Shown: positions 6,199-14,500 of the stretch, piece by piece
Numbering within the stretch: position 1 is the stretch's first letter
Layout of the letters: the number at the start of each line of letters is the position of its first letter
NCBI GenBank assembly: GCA_900770295.1
Contig: CAAGJQ010000089.1
Coordinates: forward strand, 1-64,000
DNA: 64,000 nt
Source of the DNA: an uncultured Oscillibacter sp.
GTDB taxonomy: Bacteria; Bacillota; Clostridia; Oscillospirales; Oscillospiraceae
Direction of reading: 5' to 3'
Made by a program: the position numbers and the translations under genes
Notes under the pieces: generated by a model
Seen by the model: the letters and a program-made list of their open reading frames with translations, nothing else
Told to the model about the DNA's origin: nothing
Databases searched by the model: none

Positions 6199-7055
6199 GT
6201 TTGCTATGAGAAGCGGTTCCGCGCCGTATTCTGTTTTCCGCTTACCTCAAAATCATCCGTTTGGAAACATTTTCCGCAGGTGAATCCAACAATCCGCTTT
6301 GCGAATCAGGCGCTCTCCCGATTCAACTTACCGGCAGACTCATTCGGACAGTGGCAATCATACCATACTTTTTTCTTAGCGTCAACTCCATTTTTTCGTC
6401 TGGCGCAGCTGTTATTCGTTCGTTTTGTATATTACTATTTGTATTTTTGCAATATATCTTTCATTTTTCTTTTTCCGTTTTGTCAGTTTTTTTAATTTTT
6501 TAAATATCTATATCAAAATTATAGAAAAAATTTGGCCGATTCTTTTTTCAAAATTCTAGTGCTTTTCCATTGTTTTTTTCTCTTTCCTCTTTATTTTCCA
6601 TAACAAACTATTTACATAATTTTTTCGCTCAAATTCTTCTACAAGAAGTTATTCACATTCTCCACACAGTTTTCCACATCTTTAAACATCAATATTTTCA
6701 ACGCTTTATTTGCGTTGTTCCATAATATCCCATTCATTGCATCGAATTTTTCCCACTGAGAAATCCGATTCATTTATTTAACATAATATTGTCCCCTTTT
6801 TAGATTCTCCGTTTTCTTTTCCATTCTCCCTGAACATTTGTTCTTTTGCGGAACTTTTCGGATATCCTTTCAAAAAAAGCAAGTTCTTTAACTTTACATG
6901 CAAAATACAATTGTCTCCATATGCATTTTCCCGGTCCCAATTTTGACGTATATCGGCCGCATGAGAGACAAGTGCTCTTCTTCAAACGCGGACACCTCCC
7001 CTGTTCCAGGCAACGCGCAGTCATGCAGGGCTTCAGCAGTTTCAAGAATGCAATC
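6199..7055. other. Long AT-rich non-coding region
   Basis: No supported gene lies here. The first part continues the tRNA-Thr duplication, and 6275-6337 looks faintly like a decayed tRNA on the minus strand. From about 6360 to 6850 the DNA is strikingly AT-rich for this genome, with three DnaA-box-like 9-mers at 6649-6678. Short open frames on both strands lack ribosome-binding sites and domains. Confidence 0.55.
6649..6678 (+). promoter_or_regulatory. Cluster of three DnaA-box-like 9-mers
   Basis: TTATTCACA (6649-6657, exact consensus TTATNCACA), TTCTCCACA (6658-6666, one mismatch) and TTTTCCACA (6670-6678, one mismatch) lie head to tail on the same strand within an AT-rich tract. This resembles part of a replication origin or a DnaA-titration site. 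No dnaA or dnaN is in the window. Confidence 0.45.
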
Positions 7056-7082
7056 AGCCCTCCAGGGAGTGCCTGGAGGGCT
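7056..7082 (-). terminator. Hairpin closing the ktr region transcript
   Basis: AGCCCTCCAGG and CCTGGAGGGCT form a perfect 11-bp stem with a 5-base loop a few bases after the last small minus-strand frame. The T content after it is modest. Confidence 0.6.
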
Positions 7083-7088
7083 TGGGAG

Positions 7089-7271
7089 CTACTCGATATG
7101 CTCTTCGCAAAAATTGTCCAGTACCCGGTAGCCCATTTCTTCCGGCGCCGCCACGGGAAACTTGGCGATGCTCACCGAATCGAAGATCGGACACATCCGC
7201 TTTTCCGGTTCCAGGCGCAGAGACGGTTTCAGGTCAGAGCGTTCATTGACTGCCTTTTGATCTTTTGGCAC
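7089..7271 (-). CDS. Hypothetical 60-residue protein after ktrA
   Basis: A frame beginning at GTG 7271 encodes 60 residues, starting VPKDQKAVNERSDLK and ending NFCEEHIE. A GGGGTG stretch upstream is a weak ribosome-binding site. The frame stays open about 12 codons further upstream (YCVRGDSVPK). It lies 63 bp after ktrA on the same strand and is followed by a hairpin, so it could be the last gene of the operon or a shortened remnant. No family is recognised. Confidence 0.35.
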   Translation of the reverse strand: MPKDQKAVNERSDLKPSLRLEPEKRMCPIFDSVSIAKFPVAAPEEMGYRVLDNFCEEHIE

Positions 7272-7334
7272 GGAATCACCCCGGACACAGTATGTGCGGA
7301 ACCGGGCGAATTATGCCGGCAAATGCGGAACGCC

Positions 7335-7976
7335 TCATATGAGCTCCAGACCAGCCGCCTTGTCCCCCGCGATCAACAGGTGGCTCCCCGGCCGGAAGCG
7401 GTATTCCGCGTCCAGCAGCGGCTCCACCTCGTCACCGTTTTTCACGCCCAGAATGGTCACCCGATATCTCCGGCGGACATCCACCTCCGCCGCCGTTCTG
7501 CCGGCCCATGCCTCCGGCGTTTCGATCTCCCAAATCGCATATTGGGGTGTCAGCTCAAAATAGTCGAACACGTTGCGGGCGGAAAACCGGGTGGCCACCC
7601 GGAATGCCATGTCCATCTCCGTGTGGATCACATAATCAGCACCGATTTTCTTCAAAAACCGGATCTGCCTCTCCTGGTCCGCCCGGGCTACCACACAGCG
7701 GGCCCCTAAATCCTTCAGGGCGGCGGTAGCCTCCAGAGAGGTCTGGAAGTCATCCCGGACGCAGACGAAGCACACGTCGAAATTCCCCACGCCCAGAGAG
7801 GCCAACACCTGCTCGTCCCGGCAGTCCCCCACATAGGCAGCCGTAGCGTCAGAAGCCAGGCGCGCCACCCGCTCTTCGTCCCGGTCCACCGCCATCACTT
7901 CGTTGCCAAGCTCCATGAGCCGCTGGGTCAGATGGCGTCCAAAACTCCCCAGACCGATCACCAGAAAGGACCTCAC
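7335..7976 (-). CDS. ktrA: KtrA, cytoplasmic gating subunit of K+ uptake
   Basis: The 213-residue protein has an N-terminal RCK Rossmann domain with the nucleotide motif VIGLGSFGRHL and the acidic VDRDEERV at the end of strand 2. A C-terminal RCK_C domain (about 135-213) follows. KtrA octamers bind ATP/ADP or NAD(H) and gate the membrane subunit KtrB. It starts 12 bp after ktrB ends, the usual paired arrangement. Length and motifs are normal. Confidence 0.93.
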   Translation of the reverse strand: MRSFLVIGLGSFGRHLTQRLMELGNEVMAVDRDEERVARLASDATAAYVGDCRDEQVLASLGVGNFDVCFVCVRDDFQTSLEATAALKDLGARCVVARADQERQIRFLKKIGADYVIHTEMDMAFRVATRFSARNVFDYFELTPQYAIWEIETPEAWAGRTAAEVDVRRRYRVTILGVKNGDEVEPLLDAEYRFRPGSHLLIAGDKAAGLELI

Positions 7977-7988
7977 CCCGCTGCCTCC

Positions 7989-9317
7989 TCATCCGATCAG
8001 AATTTTTTCCGGAACCTGCCGGAGACCGGACCGGGGACGGTCCCGTGTCACCGCCATGGCCACGGACATGCTGCCCACCCGTCCGGAGAACATCAGCAGC
8101 AGGACTGCCAGTCTGGAGGCCGTGGGCAGTGCTGGCGTCACGCCCCGGGTCAGGCCCACTGTGCCGATGGCGGAGAGCGATTCAAACAGCGCGTCCTCCA
8201 GCGGGATTCCCTGCACACACAGAACAGCGCAGCCCGCCAGACCGGCCAGTGTGTACAGGCTGACCGTGGCTTGGGCCCTCCGGATATTTTCATTGTCCAG
8301 ACGGCGCCGAAACAGGTTGACATCCTCCATCCGGCGGGCCTGGGCCAGCGCGCTGAACACCAGCACCACAGCTGTGTTCACCTTGATGCCGCCTCCGGTG
8401 GAGCCGGAGCCCGCGCCGACGAACATCAGGACCATGGCGAGCAGCGTACCGCCCTCGCTGAGGGTCCCGATATCCACCGTGGAAAAGCCAGCGGTCCGGC
8501 ATGTCACGGACTGGAACGAGGCCATCAGGAGCTTCTGCCCTGTGGAGACGCCCGCGAGGGCGCGGTCCTTTTCCAGCAGATAAAACGCAGCGGCGCCGCC
8601 AAGGAACACCAGAGATGTGAACACCAGGACGATCTGGGAGTGCAGCCGCCAGCGGCGCAGGCGAAACCCGTGGGTCAGAGCGTCATCCCACACCAGAAAG
8701 CCCAAACCGCCGCAGATAATCAGAGCCATCAGGACCAGATCCAAAAACGGCTCTCCGGCCACGCTCCCCAAGGACGCACCCGTGCCCAGAATGTCGAAGC
8801 CCGCGTTGCAGAAAGCGGAGACCGCGTGGAAAACGCTCATCCATAGCCCCCGTCCCAGGCCATAGCGCGGGCAGAACCAGACGCTCAAAAGCAGCGCCCC
8901 CAGCCCCTCGCAGGCCAGCGTCACCAGCAGGGCCCGGCGGGTCAGCCGGACGACGCCGCTGATCTTCAAAGCGCCCACCGTGTCCATCAGTACAGAGCGC
9001 CGGTGGAGCCCGATGCGCCGGTGCAGCAGAAACGATACCAGGGCGGAGGCTGTCATAAAGCCCAGTCCGCCGACCTGGATCAGCAGCAGGATCACAGCCT
9101 GTCCAAACGCCGAGAACTGTGTGCCGGTATCGTACAGGGTCAGACCTGTCACGCAGGACGCGGATGCGGCGGTGAACAGCGCATCCAGAAACGGCAGGGA
9201 TCTGCCGTCTTCAGATGAAAACGGCAGCATCAGCAAAAGCCCGCCCGCCAAAATCAGCGCGGCAAAGCCGAGGGTCAGGATCTGAACAGCATTGAGCTGC
9301 GCGCGGCGATGCGTCAT
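7989..9317 (-). CDS. ktrB: KtrB/TrkH, K+ transporter membrane subunit
   Basis: The 442-residue protein has four M1-P-M2 repeats. The four filter sequences are visible in order: CVTGLTLYD, FCNAGFDIL, CRTAGFSTVD and IGTVGLT. Each contributes the conserved glycine of the selectivity filter. It acts in the cell membrane with KtrA, encoded immediately downstream. The cardiolipin synthase gene lies 66 bp upstream on the same strand. Nothing unusual is seen. Confidence 0.94.
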   Translation of the reverse strand: MTHRRAQLNAVQILTLGFAALILAGGLLLMLPFSSEDGRSLPFLDALFTAASASCVTGLTLYDTGTQFSAFGQAVILLLIQVGGLGFMTASALVSFLLHRRIGLHRRSVLMDTVGALKISGVVRLTRRALLVTLACEGLGALLLSVWFCPRYGLGRGLWMSVFHAVSAFCNAGFDILGTGASLGSVAGEPFLDLVLMALIICGGLGFLVWDDALTHGFRLRRWRLHSQIVLVFTSLVFLGGAAAFYLLEKDRALAGVSTGQKLLMASFQSVTCRTAGFSTVDIGTLSEGGTLLAMVLMFVGAGSGSTGGGIKVNTAVVLVFSALAQARRMEDVNLFRRRLDNENIRRAQATVSLYTLAGLAGCAVLCVQGIPLEDALFESLSAIGTVGLTRGVTPALPTASRLAVLLLMFSGRVGSMSVAMAVTRDRPRSGLRQVPEKILIG

Positions 9318-9383
9318 GACTGCCTCCCGTCTCCATGCTCCAAAACAGCACGGCCCTCTCAGGAGACATTCCCGCCGTGGGGC

Positions 9384-10964
9384 TCACAGCAGGGGCGCCA
9401 CCACCTTCATCAAAAAGCCCGTCAGCTTCCTCGACCACTTCTCATGGCGGACCGTCTCGGGCGTTGCCTCCCGGCACTGTGCCAGCGTGGTCCGGAAGTC
9501 CTCTTCGATCTCCGGGATGCAGTCCGTTTCGCACAGGTAGGTCGCGCATTCAAAGTGGTGGTAGAGGCTGCGGTAATCCAGATTGATGGTGCCCACCACC
9601 GCCTCTCGGTCATCGCAGACAAAGGCCTTGGCGTGGACAAAGCCCGGCGTGTACTCGTAGATCCTGACGCCCGACGCCAGCAGTGAGGGATAGTGAGTCT
9701 TGGCCAGCGCGTAGGGGGCCGGCTTGTCCGGCACCCCCGGCAGGATCAGCTTCACGTCCACGCCCCGCTCCGCCGCGAATTTGAGGGCGGTCTCCAGCTC
9801 GCCGTCCAGGATCAGATAGGGTGACATGATGTGCACATATCGCTGAGCCCGGTTCAGCAGGTCCATGTAGACCCGCTCTCCCACCTTGTCACTGTCCAGC
9901 GGGCAGTCGCCGTAGGGAATCACAAAGCCGCTGGTATTCCGGGGCGGCAGCGTGGGATAGGCCAGGAATTTCTCAAATTCCGGGTGCTTCTCATTGATCC
10001 CCCACATCTGCAAAAACATCAGGGTAAAGCTCTTGACCGCGTCTCCTTTGAGCATGACGGCGGTGTCCTTCCAGTGTCCGAACCGGTCGATCTGGTTGAT
10101 GTACTCATCCGCCAGATTCACGCCGCCGTTGAATGCAGTATGCCCATCAATGACCAAAATCTTGCGGTGGTCCCGATAATTATAATGTGTGGACACAAAG
10201 GGCGTCAGCGGCGAAAACGCCTTGCAGCGGATGCCCAGCGCCTCCAGCCGCCTGGGGTAGTCATGGGGCAGCGTGGAAAACTCGCAGGTGCCGTCGTACA
10301 TCACCCGGACATCCACGCCCTCCGCCGCTTTTCTCGCCAAAATCTCCAAAATCCTGCCCCACATCAGGCCCTCGTCTATGATGAAATACTCGAGAAAAAT
10401 GAAATGCTCCGCCTGTTCCAGCTGACGGAGGAGCTCCGCGAACTTGGCCTCGCCCGAGGGGAAATAGGTGACAGCCGTCCGGTCGTAGACCGGATAGCAG
10501 CCGCTGCGCTGCAAATAGCGGGCCAGCTGCGCTCCCCCGGGGTTCTCCCCGCGAAAACGCTCCAGGACCTGCTCTGACTGCGGAATACTGTTTCGCGTCT
10601 GGTTGATCAGCTGGCTCAGGCGGAACTTCAGCGCCCGGTGCCCGAAATCGCTCTGGGTGTATACATACAGCAGCGCGCCAAAGGGCTGGAAAAGCAGAAT
10701 AACCACCAGCCATGTGATCTTCGCCGTCGGGTCGATGCTGCTGTTGAGCAGATACAGCGACATCACGGCGGTAAACAGCACCACCACGCCGAAGACATGG
10801 GGCAAAAAGCTCTCAAACCAGTAAAAAATACTGAATACGAGGAAAACCTGCAAAACCAGCAGGAGCAGGATCAGCCCCAGCCGGCTGAACACCGCGTGGA
10901 CCAGACCTTTCCGTCCCTTTTTCAGCAGGGAAAGTCCTGCGCTTTCCGTTTCTTTTGTTTCCAC
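9384..10964 (-). CDS. cls: Cardiolipin synthase (copy 1)
   Basis: The 526-residue protein has two N-terminal membrane helices and two phospholipase D motifs: HRKILVIDGHTAFNGG and HAKAFVCDDREAVVGT, each followed by the expected N/D. It condenses two phosphatidylglycerol molecules to cardiolipin at the membrane. The start chosen is GTG at 10964, six bases after AGGAGG; the frame stays open further upstream but without a site. It heads a cls-ktrB-ktrA run, which suggests joint expression of lipid and ion homeostasis genes. A second cls lies at 21.5-23.1 kb. Confidence 0.93.
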   Translation of the reverse strand: METKETESAGLSLLKKGRKGLVHAVFSRLGLILLLLVLQVFLVFSIFYWFESFLPHVFGVVVLFTAVMSLYLLNSSIDPTAKITWLVVILLFQPFGALLYVYTQSDFGHRALKFRLSQLINQTRNSIPQSEQVLERFRGENPGGAQLARYLQRSGCYPVYDRTAVTYFPSGEAKFAELLRQLEQAEHFIFLEYFIIDEGLMWGRILEILARKAAEGVDVRVMYDGTCEFSTLPHDYPRRLEALGIRCKAFSPLTPFVSTHYNYRDHRKILVIDGHTAFNGGVNLADEYINQIDRFGHWKDTAVMLKGDAVKSFTLMFLQMWGINEKHPEFEKFLAYPTLPPRNTSGFVIPYGDCPLDSDKVGERVYMDLLNRAQRYVHIMSPYLILDGELETALKFAAERGVDVKLILPGVPDKPAPYALAKTHYPSLLASGVRIYEYTPGFVHAKAFVCDDREAVVGTINLDYRSLYHHFECATYLCETDCIPEIEEDFRTTLAQCREATPETVRHEKWSRKLTGFLMKVVAPLL

Positions 10965-11244
10965 GGCAAACCTCCTGATTCTTGTATCCACTGCATGAAA
11001 CGTTATGTAACAACAGCTCCAAAGCCCATTTTTCCATATTATACAATCCGTGTTCCTTCCCTTCAAGCACCGCAGGATAAACAGTTTGTAACAGTTTCCG
11101 GCAACTGTCCAAAACGCGGATTTTTGAGGCTGCTGCGGCAGTCCGGAAGGGTCCGTGAAAAAAGTCAAAATATTTTTTCAAATTCTATTGACAAAAAACT
11201 CTTTTTCTGTATAATAATATCTGTTCGCTGCGGCGGACAGATAT

Positions 11245-11318
11245 AGCGGGTTTGTGTAAAGGTAGCACAGCAGACTCTGACTCTGTATGTGAGGGTTCGA
11301 ATCCTTCACCCGCTGCCA
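11245..11318 (+). tRNA. tRNA-Gln (anticodon CTG)
   Basis: AGCGGGT pairs with ACCCGCT as acceptor stem. The D stem is GTGT/GCAC, the anticodon stem GCAGA/TCTGT encloses CTCTGAC (anticodon CTG, glutamine), the T loop is TTCGAAT, and CCA is encoded. A strong terminator follows after three bases. Confidence 0.92.
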
Positions 11319-11321
11319 TAG

Positions 11322-11358
11322 AAAGTCCTGAAACCTCAAGGGTTTCAGGACTTTTTTT
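11322..11358 (+). terminator. Terminator after tRNA-Gln
   Basis: AAAGTCCTGAAACC and GGTTTCAGGACTTT form a perfect stem followed by seven T. Confidence 0.92.
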
Positions 11359-11563
11359 ATCTTTAGCGGTCCTCACGCTGCTATCCGTTCCGCTCCGGAA
11401 AAGTCCCCCGCCGCCATTGGGTTTCAGGGGGCATTTTTCGGAGGCTTTTTCGTTTTCCGGTCTCAGCTGTCCATTTATTGAAAAAGAATTGAAACCCGGT
11501 GTCGAAACTGGTATAATTTTATAAATCTGTCCCTCTTCCTAAAAGCGGGAACAAGGAGCGTGT

Positions 11564-14500
11564 GTGAAGATGAAGAAGAGAAAACGACTGCTTTCGGCAG
11601 CATTGGCGCTGTGCCTGCTGCTGAGCCTGACACCCATGGAGGTACTGGCGGAGGAATCGGACCGGGCGGAGGAACCGTCCTCCGCGGAGACCGTGCTTCC
11701 GGAGGAACCGGCAGCACCGGCCGATGATGTTCCGGCGGACGCGCCGGACGCCGCCCCGGCGGAGGAGACCGCCCCGGATGAGGAAGCAACTCTGATGGCG
11801 GATGATGTGCTCTCCGGCACCTGCGGCGCCGAGGGCGACGGCAGCAATCTCCGCTGGGAGATCGATGTGGTGAACCAGACCTTTACCGTCAGAGGAAAGG
11901 GCGCCATGGCGAACTACAGCACCAGCAACAGACCGCCCTGGTGCACTACGGTTGACCAGGGTGATGAGCACTACAACATCATTGTGGAGGAGGGCGTCAC
12001 TACCATCGGCAATTATGCGTTCGCTGACTTTATCGATGACATCGGCTCGTCCATCACCCTGCCCTCTACCCTGACCTCCATCGGAGACTATGCGTTTTTC
12101 TGGGCGTTTAACCAGAGCCCGGTGAGCGGACCGACTGAGCTGGTCATTCCGTCCGGTGTGACCTATATTGGCAGGAGCGCCTTCGGTGTCTGCGACTCGC
12201 TGAAGAAGGTCGTGATCCAAAATCCGGATACTGTTTATGGGTTGTATGCGTTCTCAGGCTGCAAAAACCTGACAGAAGTCATCCTGCCGGAGGGTATGAA
12301 AACGATCCCGATGGGATTTCTCGATAGCAGCGGCATCACAAGTATCCGCCTGCCGGACAGTGTGACCGCCATTGAGAGCCTGGCTTTTAGACAGTGCAAT
12401 TCTCTTGTCTCCATCGACCTTCCGTCCGGTCTGACCAGCATCGGGGACAACGCGTTCTATTGCTGCAAGGAGTTATCCAGCATTTCCGGCAGCGAGGACG
12501 GCATTCTTGCTCTCCCGGACACCGTTCAGACCATCGGAAAAGGCGCATTTGTCAGCTGCTCAAAAATCACCGGCATTCACTGGCCCGCCGCCCTTCAGAG
12601 CGTGGGAGAGACGGCCTTTGAGGGCTGTGGATTTTCCGGCCATCTGACCATCCCGGACGGCGTGACCTTTGGGCGCAGAGCGTTTCGCAGTTGTTATCAG
12701 CTGACCAGTGTGACCCTGCCTTCCGATGAAACACGGCTGGGGGATGCGCTGCTGGAAAGCTGTACCGGCCTGACCAGCATCGCCATACCCAGCACCTGGA
12801 CCTGTATTCCCAGGGAGCTGTGTCTGTACTGCCGGGGGCTGACCACCTGTGTGATCCCGGACAACATCCGGGAAATTGGCCTCGCGGCATTCCAAAACTG
12901 CACAAGTCTCGTCAGCGTCACGATCCCGGACAGCGTCACTTCCATCGGAAGCAGTGCATTTTACGGTTGCACAAGCCTTGTCAGCTGCTCGCTCCCGCAC
13001 GGCATCACTTCCCTCGGAACCGCTTTATTCCAAAACTGCACAAGTCTGGTCAACTGCCCGATCCCGGACAGCGTCACTTCCATCTCCAGCGCATTCAGAA
13101 ACTGCACAAGCCTGCCAAGCTTTCTGGTGATGCCTGCATCCGTGACGAAGATTGATGCGGCGGCCTTTTTAAACAGCAGTGTCAAGTCTGTCCGTTTCCT
13201 CGGCGATGCCCCCACGACCATTTATGATACTGACGAACGGTCCCCCAGTTTTAATACGGACACTGTATTTTACTACACCGCGGGAAAAGAGGGTTGGACC
13301 AGCCCCACCTGGCATGGCTATTCCGCCTACGTCATCCTGGGCGAAGGCAGCTATGAATTCCATGACGCGGATTACTACGCGTCCCTGGCCCTGCGGAATT
13401 TCGACTTCCAGGCGCACCTGGGGCCCCACCAGGGAGAGGGCGTCGAAAATGTCACGCTGAGCTATCAGGGGGATGCCATTTCCGCAAATAAGGGCGAGAC
13501 CTCCATCTCCGCCGCCATCAAGACGGAGCCTGATACCGAGATCCTCTTTACCCAGGCGAACATGTACGACGTGTCCCTGCCGGTGGAGGTGCTCTCCACC
13601 TTCAACACCATCCAGTTCCATCCCAAGACAGGTCTCTATGCTGCCGCAAAGCCCTTTGTCCAGGCCATCTACGGCCAGACCGTCGGAGAGGAGTACACCG
13701 ACCTGCTCCACCAGACGCTGACCCTCTACGCGGGCAGCTTGACCGAGAAGGTCCGGCTCTACATCGATGTGAACTGGGTGAACCAGTCCAAAGGAACACT
13801 CTATCTGTCCCAGACGCTGGACCCCGAGGACGGCGTGAAGGTCCGGGAGGGCTTTAACGACCCGACGAACATCTCCATCAAGCTGAAGGCCGACAAGCCC
13901 CTGTACCTGCTGATGGTCTGCGACGATGACAACAAGACCGTTCTGTCTCAGCAGCTGTCCGTTTCCATCCTGACGGCGGATACGAATTTCCTGCTGGACC
14001 TGGGCGCGGATTTCGACGTGGACTCATCCCAGCTCAATGAACAGCTCCTGCGCCAATTTGACTTCGGCGTCAAGCTAACCAACGAAATCCCCATCACCAT
14101 ATCGGTGAAAAACGACGGCACCGTGAGCGCGCTTCTTGGCGTGCAGCTCGCCAAAGATCAGGATATCGATGAAGTTTTCGGCTCCATGCGGGATCAGATG
14201 GAATACGAAAAGTACCGGGGAGAAGACGGCGCTTCTCTGGATCTTCTCAAGAGCGTGCTGGAGGAGCGGGGCGGGATCACCATGGCGAATTGTTCCTTCG
14301 TGACCGCCGGCACCGCCAGCTTTGTGGGCTACGCCGAGGGCAAGCTCATCCACTATGACAACGGCCAGTACGGCATCGTATTCACCAAGGGCACCGTGGG
14401 CCTGGCATTTGAGGGCTCTGTGAAGCAGACCTTCCAGCTGTACGCCGCCAGCGTCCCCTTCTATGTCTCCGGCAGCATCAAGCCCAAGGTCACCTTCAAT

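Noticed and set aside
6275..6337. A possible decayed tRNA-Ala on the minus strand
   Set aside because: The D-arm and anticodon-like parts are suggestive, but the anticodon and acceptor stems do not pair, so it is not listed as a gene.
6360..6850. Chromosomal origin oriC
   Set aside because: The DnaA-box cluster is reported as a finding, but without dnaA, dnaN or skew data an origin call is not supported.
6800..7045. An 81-residue cysteine-containing frame on the minus strand
   Set aside because: No ribosome-binding site or recognisable domain, and it lies in the AT-rich non-coding region.
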